Positions 32,025 to 42,467 of a stretch of 64,000 nt of DNA are shown in pieces. Location of the stretch: the NCBI RefSeq assembly GCF_950295315.1, contig NC_080164.1, positions 114,958,890 through 115,022,889 of the forward strand, in the 5' to 3' direction. The stretch's first letter is position 1. The number at the start of each line of letters is the position of its first letter. A program made the position numbers and the translations under genes. Source of the stretch: Erinaceus europaeus (lineage: Eukaryota > Chordata > Mammalia > Eulipotyphla > Erinaceidae). The notes under the pieces were generated by a model, which was not told the origin of the DNA, ran no database searches, and saw nothing but the letters and a program-made list of their open reading frames with translations.

Positions 32025-32189
32025 TTTCACTTGTCATATATGCAGGTGTTACCATTAAGATGCTGTGGGGCAAGGCAAAGTGAAATAGGTCTGGGTACTT
32101 CTGTGTCCTCACAAAGGCCACTAGTCTCACTAGAATGGCATTAATTTAGTCAACACAGAAGGAGCTATCACAATATCTCTGCTACTTTT

Positions 32190-32475
32190 CTTTCTTTTTT
32201 TCCCTCCAGGGTTATCACTGTGGCTCAGTGCCTGCACTACGAGTCCACTGCTCCTGGAGGCAATTTTTCCCATTTTATCGTTATAGTTGAAGTTAGGTAG
32301 GACAGAAAGAAATCGAGAGAGAAAGGGAAGACAGAAAGGGAAAGATAGGCTCCTGCAGACCTGTTTCACTGTTTGTGAAGCGACCCCTCCTGCAGATGGG
32401 GAGCTGGGGGCTCGAACCAGGATTCTTATCTGGTCCTTGTGCTTTGTGCCGAGTGTGTTTAACCGCCTGGCACCC
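32190..32475 (-). mobile_element. SINE-A, long-tailed
   Basis: CCTCCAGG...CCTGGAGG tail stem, body, B box GGTTCGAGCCC on the minus strand. Confidence 0.88.
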
Positions 32476-32560
32476 CACTTTGCTTTTTCTATTTGCTTTT
32501 CTTTCTTGCTTTTTGAAGTGTTAAGAATAAAGCCCAAAGACTCATTTATACCAGGAGTGT

Positions 32561-32830
32561 TTTTTAAAAAAATTTATTTAATTTATTCCCTTTTGTTGCC
32601 CTTGTTGTTTTTTTATTGTTGTAGTTATTATTGTTGTTGTCGTTGTTGGATAGGACAGAGAGAAATGGAGAGAGGAGGGGAAGACAGAGAGGAGGAGAGA
32701 AAGACCTGCTTCACCGCCTGTGAAGCGACTCCCCTGCAGGTGGGGAGCCGGGGTTCGAACCGGGATCCTTATGCCGGTCCTTGTGCTTTGCGCCACCTGC
32801 GCTTAACCCGCTGCGCTACAGCCCAACTCC
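32561..32830 (-). mobile_element. SINE-A, young subfamily, 14-bp deletion
   Basis: Keeps almost all CpGs and an intact A box (TAGCGCAGCGGG) and B box (GGTTCGAACCC). Flanked by CCAGGAGTGT at 32551-32560 and 32831-32840. Lacks the ATAGACACCTGCAG section present in its closest relatives at 42087 and 44257. Confidence 0.93.
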
Positions 32831-32989
32831 CCCAGGAGTGTGTTTTATAGTTGAACCACTGCCCTGACCCTTCTATCAACCGTTTAATGAGTTATGACAC
32901 CTGGTGTATCAAAATAGTCTCAGATTATGCCCACTCTACCATGTTCACCCCCCAAAACAACCCATAGTCTTGAATCTTATTGTTTAACT

Positions 32990-33050
32990 CCTTCCTTCCT
33001 TCCTTCCTTCCTTCCTTCCTTCCTTCCTTCCTTCCTTCCTTCCTTCCTTC
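32990..33050. repeat. (TTCC)n microsatellite
   Basis: About 14 TTCC units next to the tail of the following SINE-A. Confidence 0.95.
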
Positions 33051-33059
33051 TTTCTTTTC

Positions 33060-33345
33060 TTTTTTTTTTGCCTCCAGGTTTTTTTTTTTTTGCCCCAGCT
33101 GGGGCTCAGTGCCTGCACTACAAATCCATTGCTCCTGGAAGCCATTGCTACTGTTGTTGTTGGATAGGACAGAGAGAAATTGACAGAGGAAAGGAAGACA
33201 GGGGGAAAGAAAGACACTTGTAGACCTACTTCCCTGCTTGTGAAGCGACCCCCCTGCAGTTGGGGAGCTGGGGGCTCAAACCTGGATCCTTACGCCGGTC
33301 CTTGCACTTTATGCCATGTGTGCTTAGCCAGCTGCACTACTGTCT
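33060..33345 (-). mobile_element. SINE-A, long-tailed
   Basis: Tail TTTGCCTCCAGG, T12, GGGGCTCAGTGCCTGCACTA, then body and head. The (CAA)n section is shortened. Confidence 0.88.
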
Positions 33346-33354
33346 GCCCCCCTG

Positions 33355-33545
33355 TTTAATTTCTTTTACTTTTATTTTGGATAGAGTCAGAGAAATTGAG
33401 AGATTAGGGAAGAAACAGAGAGACATCTACAGCCCTGTTTCACTGCTCATGAAACTTCCCTGCAACATGTTGGGACCAGAGGCTTGAACTTGGGTCCTTG
33501 AGCATGGTAATGTGTGCACTTAACCAGGTGTGCTACCACACAGAC
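33355..33545 (-). mobile_element. SINE-B copy
   Basis: Minus-strand GGTCTGTGTGGTAGCACACC head and GGATAGAGTCAGAGAAATTG-type tail on the plus strand. Confidence 0.82.
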
Positions 33546-33559
33546 CATTTATTTTTAAT

Positions 33560-34001
33560 TTAACTTAACTTTTTTATTGCTGCCAGGGTGATTTCTGGGG
33601 CTCAATGCCTGCATGATGAATCCAGTGCTCCTGGCAGCCACTTTTTTTTCCCTTCTTTCCTCCTTCCCTCTTTCCTCCCCTTCTCTCCTTCCTTCTCTCT
33701 TTCTTTCCTTCCTCCCTCCCTCCCTTCCCTCCCTCCCTCCCTCCCCCTTCCTTCCTTCCTTCCTTCCTTCCTTCCTTCCTTCCTTCCTTCCTTCCTTCTT
33801 CCTTCTTTCACTTTATATGAAAGAGAAACTGAGAGTGGAGGGGGAGGGGGAGAGAGAGAGAGAGACCGAGACCAGCCCACCCACAGTACTGCTTCACCAC
33901 TCCTGAAACTTCACCTTCTGCAGTTGGGGAGTGCAAGCTTGAACCCACAGCCTTGCACATGGTTGACTTGTGTGCTCTACTGGGTATGCCACCCACTAGC
34001 C
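33560..34001 (-). mobile_element. Old long-tailed SINE swollen by a microsatellite
   Basis: Tail GCTGCCAGGGTGATTTCTGG...CTCCTGGCAGCC (an intact tail stem), pyrimidine tract 33650-33808, then body and head to GGGTATGCCACCCACTAGCC. Confidence 0.78.
33650..33808. repeat. Polypyrimidine CTTC/CCTT repeat
   Basis: About 160 bases of almost pure C/T on the plus strand, ending in regular TTCC units. Confidence 0.93.
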
Positions 34002-34543
34002 CCTTTAGTATTTCATTTCAATGAAATGCAGATTATATTGTCTTATTCAAAGAAAAAGGAAATGGGGGGTATATGGAATTAGTAGGATTCCTTACTAAAA
34101 ATTTAGCATGAACAATAATAACCAGTACAAATAAAAATAGCAAACACCGAAATACAAAACAAACACATACCAAAGAGGAATACAACACTTATACTTGGCC
34201 TCCCTCCTCCTACCCTGTGCAAACCTTGCAACAAGCACAGTATATTTATAGTCAAGAGTATGCCAAATACACCCAATGAAGTTTGCATCTCAGGATGTGA
34301 ATGTGAAGTCTTCCTATTTCAGTAAGATAAAAATCAAGTCTTTATAGCTCATTATTAATATCGATACTAAAGCTGGGTTCTTGACATAGCTAACTGATAA
34401 GTAAAAGTAACACTGAAAACATGCTATCAGATTAATTTAGGCTTAAAGTAGTCTTAGAGAAGATATAGAAATAGTCATTGGATAGCACTTAGTGAATATA
34501 TTCTGTGTGTAGCTCTCCTTTCACTTTTGTTTAACTTTCAAAA
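34002..34543. other. Unassigned AT-rich stretch
   Basis: No recognisable repeat or coding signature. It contains the target site of the L1 insertion at 34560. Confidence 0.4.
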
Positions 34544-34559
34544 CCAGGGATGGTTTTTC

Positions 34560-34584
34560 TTTTTTTTTTTTTTTTTTTTTTGGA

Positions 34585-34620
<36 letters not shown>

Positions 34621-34795
34621 CCCCAGATTCCCATTTAGCAATACAACCCCCACTATTTCATTCATCATTTTTCATGGACCTGTATTCTCCCCACCCACCC
34701 ACCCACCCCAGAGTCTTTTACTTTGGTGTAATACTCCAATTCCATTTCAGGTTCGACTTGTGTTTTCTTTTCTAATCTTGTTTTTCAACTTCGGC
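34560..34795 (-). mobile_element. L1 insertion, 5'-truncated, perfect 16-bp target duplication
   Basis: Only the last ~180 nt of an L1 3' UTR plus a long interrupted poly(A) (T-rich at 34560-34615). Flanked by CCAGGGATGGTTTTTC at 34544-34559 and 34796-34811, identical. Confidence 0.93.
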
Positions 34796-35199
34796 CCAGG
34801 GATGGTTTTTCACAACCACTATGTGAGTAACTAAACATTACAGATTAGGTTTTTGAGATGATTGATTTTTTTCTTTATTGGGAGGATTAATGGCTTACAG
34901 TCAAAAGTAAAATACACTTGTATTGGTATATATGTAATGTTTCTCAGTTTTCTGCATAATATTCTAATCTCCAACATAGGTCCTCCCCCACCATCATGTT
35001 TCAAGACCTGAACACTTCTCTCATCCCAGAATCTTTTACTTTGGCGCAATACATCAATCCCAGCCCAAGTTCTGTGCTGTGTTTCCCCTTCTGTTCTTAT
35101 TTTTCAACTTCTGTCTATGAGTGGGATCATCCCACATCCATCCTTTTTCTAGCTATCTCATCTCATATGATTCCTTTAAGCTTCATCCAGGATGAGGTG

Positions 35200-36704
35200 A
35201 AGAAGGTGAATTCACCATTGTGTGTATATACTACAACTTACTTAGCCATTCATGTGTTGTTGGACACCTGGGTTGCTTCTAGGTTTGGGCTAATCCAAAT
35301 TGTGCTTCTGTGAACATAAGTGTACACAGATCTTTTTGGATGGGTTTGTTTGGTTCCCTAAGATATATCCACAGGAGAGGAATTGCAGGGTCATAGGATA
35401 GGTTCATTTCTTCTTTTCTTTAAAACTATCTTTATTTATTTATTGGATAGAGACAGCCAGAACCCGAGAGGGAAGGGGGTGATAGGGAGAGAGACAGAGA
35501 GACACCTGAAGCCCTGCTTCACCAGTTATGAAGGTTTCCCCCTGCAGGTGGGGACCAGGGGCTTGAACCCAGGTCTTGTGCACTGTAATATGTGCACTTA
35601 ACCGGGTATGCCACCACCTGGCCCTGGTAGGTCCATTTCTACCCTTCAAAGAGTTCTCCAGACTTCTCTCCACAGGGGTTGGACCAATTTACATTCCTAC
35701 CAGCAGTGCAAGAGGTTTTCTTTGTCCCCACAACCTCTTCAGCATTTGTTGCTGCTATTGTTTCTATGTATGACAGGGTCACAGGGGTGAAGTGGCATTT
35801 CATTGTTTTCTTTATTTGCATTTCTCTGAAAATCAATGACTTGGAACATTTTTTTCATATGTTTGTTGGCCTTTTAGATCTCATTTTTAGTGAATATTCT
35901 GTTCATATTCTCTTCCCATTCCATTTTTGGATGGGGCCATTTATTTTCTTGTTGCTGAGTTGGTGAGCTTTTTATATATTTTTGTTATTAGCTATTTGTC
36001 TGATATATGGCATGTGAATATCTTCTTTAGAAGATCTATATTCTATAAGGAGTCTCTTTGTTTGGGTGGTGTTTTCTTTTGCTATGAAGAAGCTTTTTAA
36101 TTTTATGTAGTCCCAATGGTTTATTTTTCATTTTTGTCTTCTTTGAAATTAGATTTATATCATTGAAGATGCCTATAAAATTTAAATGGAAAAGAGTTCT
36201 GGCAATATTTTCTTCTAAGTATTTGATAGTTTCACCCAAGTCCTTGGATGTAACATTCATGTTCTTGATCCATTTGGAATTTGTTTTTGTGTTTGGTGAT
36301 ATATAGTGATTCAGTTTCATTCTTCTTCATGTTTCAACCCAATTTTTCCAGCACCATTTGTTGAAGAGACACTCCTTTCCCAATTTAGTAGTCCTGGGCA
36401 CCTTTGTCAAAGATCAGATGTCCATAGGTATGGGAACTTATTTATGGGCTCTCAATTCTATTCCATTGGTCAGTGTATCTATTTATATTCCAGTACCAAG
36501 CAGTTTAGATTACAATGGCCCTATAATACAATGGGAGTGTGATGCCTCCAGTTCTGTTCTTTCTTCTCAAGATTGTTTGGCAGTTCTAGGTATTTTATGG
36601 TTCCAGATAAACCTTTGTAGCTTTTGTTCTATTCTCCTAAAAGAAATTGTGTGGGACCGTGGCAAGGATTGCATTAAATTTATATATGGCTCTGGGTAGA
36701 ATAT
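35200..36704 (-). pseudogene. L1 ORF2 C-terminal remnant
   Basis: Minus-strand frames include [18 protein letters not shown] and [20 protein letters not shown], typical of the L1 ORF2 region after the reverse transcriptase. Broken by stops, frameshifts and a SINE-B, so no function is possible. More diverged than the ORF2 pieces at 37.4-39.0 kb. Confidence 0.85.
35412..35627 (-). mobile_element. SINE-B inside L1
   Basis: Flanked by TAGGTTCATTTCT (35399-35411) and TAGGTCCATTTCT (35628-35640). Confidence 0.92.
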
Positions 36705-37383
36705 TGTTGTAACTAAAACTTAAAAGGGGCTTAAGCTGTAGCACATAAAGGATTGACTTCTGGGCACTGGGAATGGGTTTCAACAATTCAAGGTTTTATT
36801 AGGGTGATACAGGGGTAAAAGGCAAATATCTAGGTACTGCAAAATAAGCAATTATCATCAGGAATTAAGAATACACTAGGCCCGTCTCAAATAAATCCCT
36901 TTCTCCATTGTTACTGGTCATCTCTATCAGGAACAACAAAATAGACCCCTTTGTGGGCCCCACATAGGACCTCAACTTGGATGAACAACAGTAGAGAATG
37001 TTCAATCCTTCGAAGGGAGTCTGGGGAACATACTCTATGCTACACCTGAGGAAAATGGGTCGATATTGGGGCAGCTTGGAATGTTCCTACTCATGACCAC
37101 AGAATGTGAGCTCAGATCTACAGGGATGCAGAGGTCACATAGGCTCCTAAGATGAATATGGTTCCCAGACCAAATCAAATCGATAGGATTTACAGTCAAC
37201 AATACTTATACCCCTTCCCCATATTAGGGAGCTAATCTCCTCCATGATCCAGCTTTCTGTCCCTTTTCCAGCCATGACATCATCTCCCCAGACAATAACT
37301 TGGATCCACCTGCATATCAAATGTCAGGCTCAGAGAAAAAAAAAAAAACTAGGTCCATCCAACATCAGCTGAAAACAGTGAAG

Positions 37384-38263
37384 TCACCATTTTTTACAGC
37401 TGAGTAGTATTCCATTGTGTATATATACCACCACTTGTTCAGCCACTCATCTGTTGTTGGACACCTGGGTTGCTTCCAGGTTTTGGCTATTACAAATTGT
37501 GCTGCCAAGAACATATGTGTACACAGATCTTTTTGGATGGATGTGTTGGGTTCCTTAGGATATATCCCCAGGAGAGGAGTTGCAGGGTCATAGGGTAGGT
37601 CCATTTTTCTAGCCTTCTGAGAGTTCTCCAGACTATTCTCCACACAGGTTGGACCAATTGAGATTCCCACCAGCAGTGTAGGAGGGTTCCTTTGACCACA
37701 CACCCTCTCCAGCATTTGCTGCTGTTACCTTTTCTGATGTATGACATTCTCACAGGAGTGAAGTGGTATCTCATTGTTGTCTTTATTTGCATTTCTCTGA
37801 CAATCAGAGACTTGGAGCATTTTTTCATGTGTTTCTCGGCCTTTTGGATCTCTTCTGTGGTGAATATTCTGTCCAAGTCCTCCCCCCATTTTTGGATGGG
37901 GTTATTTGTTGTCTTGTTGTTGAGTCTGGCAAGCTCTTTATATATGTTGGTTATTAAACTCTTATCTGATGCATGGCATGTAAAGATCTTCTCCCATTCG
38001 GTGAGGGGTCTCTTTGTTTGGGTAGTGGTTTCTTTTGCTGTGAAGAAGCTTTTGAATTTGATGTAGTCCCATAGGTTTATGCTTGCCTTAGTCTTCTTTA
38101 TAATTGGATTCATTTCATTGAAGATGTGTTTAAAATTTATGTGGAAAAGAGTTCTGCCAGTATTTTCCTCTAAGTATCTGATAGTTTCTGGCCTAACATC
38201 CAACTCCTTGATCCACTTGGAATTTACTTTTGTATTTGGTGAAATACAGTGATTCAGTTTCAT
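37384..38263 (-). pseudogene. L1 ORF2 C-terminal region
   Basis: A 257-codon minus-strand frame holds [55 protein letters not shown] and [17 protein letters not shown], the Cys-rich end of L1 ORF2 (one zinc-binding Cys position reads Val). A shifted frame (37365-37715) continues MDLPYDPATPLLGIYPKEPN and [20 protein letters not shown] to the ORF2 end. One frameshift in about 880 bases indicates a fairly recent copy. Confidence 0.9.
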
Positions 38264-38335
38264 TCTTCTGCATGTTTCAACCCATTTTTTCCAACACCAT
38301 TTGTTGAAGAGACTCTGCTTTCCCCATTTAATAGT

Positions 38336-38993
38336 CTAGGCCCCTTTGTCAAAAATTAGATGTCCATAGGTGTGGAGGGTCACTTCTGGGCTCTCAATTC
38401 TATTCCACTGGTCAGTGTGTCTATTCATGTTCCAGTACCAAGCAGTTTTGATGACAATAGCCCTATAATACAGTTTGAAATCTGGGAGTGTGATGCCTCC
38501 GATTCTGTTCTTTTTTCTCAAGTTTGTCCTGGCAATTCTAGGTCTTTTCTGGTTCCAGATAAACATTTGTAGCATTTGTTCTATTCTCCTAAAAAATGTG
38601 CTTGGGATCTTGATGGGGATAGCATTAAATTTGTAGATGGCTCTGGGTAGTATATTCATTTTGGTGATGTTAATTCTTCCAACCCATGAACATGGAATAT
38701 CTTTCCACTTCTTTGTGTCTTTTACAATTTCTTTGAGTAATGACTCATAATTTTCAGTATACAAGTCTTTCACTTCTTTGGTTAGATTTACTTCTAGATA
38801 TTTTATTGTTTTTTGTTGCTATAGTAAAAGGAATTGATTTCTGGATTTCAATTTCTTCTAACTTAGTGTTTGCATAGAGGAATGCCACTGACATTTGAAT
38901 GTTAATTTTATAGCCTGACACCTTACTGTATTGCCTGATGGTTTCTAAAAGCTTCTTGCTGGATTCCTTAGGTTTTTCCATGTATACTATCAT
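38336..38993 (-). pseudogene. L1 ORF2 region downstream of the RT active site
   Basis: Frames include [37 protein letters not shown] and [19 protein letters not shown], typical of L1 ORF2 just after the FADD motif. Starts at the inversion breakpoint near 39011 (the FADD box itself is lost) and has at least one frameshift near 38780-38820. Confidence 0.88.
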
Positions 38994-40319
38994 GTCATCT
39001 GCAAATAAGGAGAAAAATTCATGTTAAGTGAAATAAGTCAGAAACAGAAGGATGAATATGGGATGATCTCACTCTCAGGCAGAAGTTGAAAAACAAGATC
39101 CGGAAAGAAAACACAAGTAGAACCTGAAATAGAATTGGCATATCGCACCAAAGTAAAAGACTCTGGGGTGGGCGGGTGGGGAGAATACAGGCCCATGAAG
39201 GATGACAGAGGACCTAGTGGGGGTTGTATTGTTATATGGGAAACTGGGGAATGTTATGCATGTACAAACTATTGTATTTACTGTTGAATATAAAACATTA
39301 ATTCCCCAATAAAGAAATTAAAAAAAAAACTAGTATAGCTACAGGCCTTTTGAAATATAACTAAAATATACCTACTAGCTATCTACAAAATGGAGGACCT
39401 CCCAACACTTCATCTGCACTATTCCAGCCTTTAGGTCCACGATTGTTCAACAATTTGTTTGGCTTTGTATGTTAACTTTTTTTCAGCCACCAGGTTCCAG
39501 ATGATACCATGATGCCTACCAGACTTCCCTGGACAGAGGACCCCACCAATGTGTCCTGGAGATCCACTTCCCTAGAGCTCCACCCCACTAGGGAAAGAGA
39601 GAGGCAGTCGGAGTATGGATTGACCTGTCAACGCCCATGTTCAACGGGAAGCAATTACAGAAGCCAGACCTTCCACCTTCTGCATCCCACAATGACCTTG
39701 GGTCCATACTCCCAGAGGATTAAAGAATAGGAAAGCTACCAGGGGAGGGGAGGGGATATGGAGATCTGGTGGTGGGAATTGTGTGGAATTGTACCCCTCT
39801 TATCCTATGGTTTTATTAATGTCTCCTTTATTAAATAAATAAATAAAAAAGAATACACTAGGCCCATAAAGTCCGTGAATAGTTATCATCAAAAGTTCAG
39901 TCCCCTGAAATAAACAATTACAAGCAGAGGTATAGGGTGCCCATGGCTGTAGGGGAGTGTTAGAGTTTACTGGCTAGCTGAGTCACACATGTTCAGGTCC
40001 CAGGAGAAGTAGCCATGGTGGACACCTTGAACAGTCTCAGCTGAGATGCATCTGACCAGAAGAAGTAGCAGCCAAAGAGACTGGACTTCCAGCTGGCTAT
40101 GCTTTTAAGTCTGTTAAGTCCACCCACACCCACAATGCTTTGTGCATTTGCACAGACCATATCTACCCCACAGTTCACTGTGTGTTTGCCCAGATCACCC
40201 TATGCTCTGTTGCCAAGGCCGACGTCAGCCAAGTGCTGTGCTGGACTTCTTGTGGTCACTGGTATACTGCATCACAACAGAATATTCATTTTTATGACAC
40301 TAATTATTCCATCCAGTTT

Positions 40320-40460
40320 CTGGTCCTCACCTGTAGTGGGGAACTTCACAAGTAGGGGAGCAGTGCTTCAGGTCTGTCTCTCTCTGTCTCTATCTTCATC
40401 TTTCATCTCCACTTACCTGCCTCAATACAAAAATTAAGAAGTAAAAAGATTTAAAAAATG
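40320..40460 (+). mobile_element. SINE-B, 5'-truncated
   Basis: CTCACCTGTAGTGGGGAACT, TCTGTCTCTCTCTGTCTCTA and an A-rich end at 40425-40458. Confidence 0.6.
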
Positions 40461-40514
40461 AATGAAAGCATACTCTGTGTGTGTGGCTGCTCACACTGAT
40501 CATACTGATCTGTT

Positions 40515-40682
40515 TCTTTGTTGTTTTTGATAGAGGAATTGGGGGAGATAGATAGATATACCTGTAGCACATATTCACTGCTCATAAAACTCCCTCCCTG
40601 CATGTGGGCCCAAGTGGTTGGACCTGGGTCTTTGCTCATGCTAATGTGTGCTCTCTACCAGGTGTTCCACGACCTGGTCCCC
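40515..40682 (-). mobile_element. SINE-B copy
   Basis: Plus-strand GGGGGAGATAGATAGATATA body and CTACCAGGTGTTCCACGACC head. Confidence 0.75.
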
Positions 40683-40998
40683 TACTTTTCATGTTTAAAT
40701 TATCCTAATCTATGAATTAAGTCCTCTGAGGGTATCTCAAAGCAGTTGACTTTTAAAAACTGAGCCTACCAGTAAATCTCATGAAAGTAGAAGTTAGTAC
40801 AATCACCTGGTATTAAGTAGGTTGTGCATCGAGGTTTGTGGACTTGCCCTCTGACATTTGCACGTTGGTAGAGTTGCCTAATGATGAGTTTCTCTGCACA
40901 TGCCCACCCCCACCCCAGCTCCATTATGTGATACTTGTAGATGATTACATCTTGTATTAGAGCTGAAGAGAAATGAGGCTGTAAGAATTGGGATTTTT
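40683..40998. other. Unassigned stretch
   Basis: No element or gene recognised. Confidence 0.4.
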
Positions 40999-40999
40999 T

Positions 41000-41286
41000 A
41001 AAAATTAAAACATTTTTTTATATTTATTTATTTCCCTTTTGTTGCCCTTGTTTTTTATTGTTGTTGTAGTTATTATTGTTGTTATTGATGTTGTCATTGT
41101 TAGAGAGAAATGGAGAGAGGAGGGGAAGACAGATAGGGAGAGAGAAAGATAGACACCTGCAGACCTGCTTTACCTTTGTGAAGTGACCCCCTGTAGGTGG
41201 AGAGCCAGGGGCTCGAACTGGGATCCTTCTGCCGGTCCTTGTGCTTCGTGCTGTGTGCATTTAACCTGTAGCGCTACCACCCGACT
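41000..41286 (-). mobile_element. SINE-A copy
   Basis: Complete SINE-A, with a small deletion removing the TTGTTGGATAGGAC section. Confidence 0.9.
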
Positions 41287-41304
41287 CCTGAATTAGGGTG
41301 TTAT

Positions 41305-41877
41305 TTTTTATTATTTTTTATTTATAAAAAGGAAACTGACTAAACTATAGGATAAGAGGGGTACAACTCCACACAATTCCATCACCAGAACTCTGTATCC
41401 CATTCCCTCCCTTGATAGTTTTTCTATTCTTTATCCCTCTGGGAATATGGACCCAAGGTCATTGTGGGATGCTGAAAGTGGAAGGTCTGGCTTCTGTAAT
41501 TGCTTCCCCGCTGAACATGGGCATAGACAGGTCGATCCATACTCCCAGCCTGCCTCTCTCTTTCCCTAGTGGGATGGAGTTCTGAGGAATTAGAACTCCA
41601 GGACACATTGGTGGGGTTGTTTGTCCAGGGAAGTCAGGTTGGCATCATGCTAGCATCTGGAACCTGGTGGCTGAAAAAAGAGTTAACATATAAAGCCAAA
41701 CAAGTTGTTGACTAATCATGAACCTAAAGGCTGGAATAGTGCAGATGAAGAGTTGGGGGCAGGTCTCCATTTTGTAGATAGCTAGTAGGCCTATTTTAGT
41801 TATATTCCAAAGGGTCCATGACTATACTAGTTTTTTCATTTCCCCCTGAGCCTGACATCTGATATGCAGGTGGATCC
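41305..41877 (-). mobile_element. L1X, 5'-truncated
   Basis: From the TTTATAAAAAGGAAACTGAC 3' end to CTGATATGCAGGTGGATCC. Carries the recurring frame TRERERQAGSMDRPV... Confidence 0.85.
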
Positions 41878-42054
41878 TATGAGTAATACATGACTGCCAG
41901 ATTTGAAAGAATCAGTGCTATCTTCCATGATGCTGATCTGAACCACTAGGGAGTGACAGAGAGGCAATCAGATTTGAGTTCTAGAGAGTAAGTAGTTAAC
42001 AGTTGTGGTTAACAGTTAACATTAAATTATATGAACACAATTTAATAATTTTAA

Positions 42055-42467
42055 TCTATGATTTAATAATTGTTAACAAGATTTTAAAAAATATTTATTT
42101 ATTTATTTATTCCCTTTTGTTGCCCTTGTTATTTTATTGTTGTAGTTATTATTATTGTTGTTGTCATTGTTGGATAGGACAGAGAGAAATGGAGAGAGGA
42201 GGGGAAGACAGAGAGGAGGAGAGAAAGATAGACACCTGCAGACCTGCTTCACCGCCTGTGAAGCGACTCCCCTGCAGGTGGGGAGCCGGGGTTCAAACCG
42301 GGATCCTTATGCCGGTCCTTGTGCTTTGCGCCACCTGCGCTTAACCCGCTGCGCTACAGCCCAACTCCCTATTAACAAGATTTTAAGGCAAGAGGATTAC
42401 AATTCCACACAGTTCCCACCACCAGAGTTCTGTGTCCCCTACCCTCCTTTGGAAGCTTTCCTATTTT
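42055..42467 (-). mobile_element. L1X old subtype 3' end, split by SINE-A
   Basis: GATTTAATAATTGTTAACAA at 42060 and continuation at 42372-42467 (GGATTACAATTCCACACAGT). Confidence 0.75.
42087..42371 (-). mobile_element. SINE-A, young subfamily
   Basis: Flanked by TTAACAAGATTTTAA (about 42070-42084 and 42372-42386). Nearly identical to the copies at 32561 and 44257 and CpG-rich. Confidence 0.93.

Larger units (their letters stand above)
37353..39333 (+). mobile_element. L1 with 5' inversion, nested in L1X
   Basis: 39012-39319 is the L1 3' UTR in plus orientation ending CCAATAAAGAAATTAAAA. 37353-39011 is the adjoining L1 segment inverted. Bounded by an A-run plus CTAG (to 37352 and to 39333). 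The two halves meet at nearly adjacent L1 positions, as expected from twin priming. Confidence 0.92.
36884..39847 (+). mobile_element. L1X, 5'-truncated, nested in the LTR
   Basis: L1X text at 36884-37352 and 39334-39840, about 0.97 kb, ending in the poly(A)-type tail. Bounded by a perfect 17-bp duplication AAGAATACACTAGGCCC at 36867-36883 and 39848-39864. The intervening 2 kb is an L1. Confidence 0.93.
36705..40279 (-). mobile_element. Solo LTR, class II-like, split by nested L1X and L1
   Basis: Ends are TGTTGT (36705) and ACAACA (40279), inverted repeats, with a perfect 6-base target duplication GAATAT at 36699-36704 and 40280-40285, the length expected for class II retroviruses. LTR sequence is 36705-36883 and 39865-40279, about 594 bases. 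On the minus strand there is a TATA-like TTAAAA near 40101-40109 and AATAAAA at 36794-36800. No internal viral genes remain. Confidence 0.82.
34868..40312 (-). mobile_element. Host L1 of the nested complex, 5'-truncated
   Basis: 3' UTR from about 34868, ORF2 remnants from about 35200 to 36704, then after the LTR nest the L1 resumes at 40280 (GAATATTCATTTTTATGACA, corresponding to the text after CTCTGGGTAG in the other L1s) for roughly 30 bases. A SINE-B (35412-35627) and a class II-like LTR (36705-40279) interrupt it. Confidence 0.85.

Noticed and set aside
33588..34082. 164-codon frame with Pro-Ser-Phe-Leu repeats
   Set aside because: Translation of a CCTT polypyrimidine tract inside a SINE.
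37490..38263. Functional 257-codon gene
   Set aside because: It is the C-terminal part of L1 ORF2 in an inverted, truncated copy.
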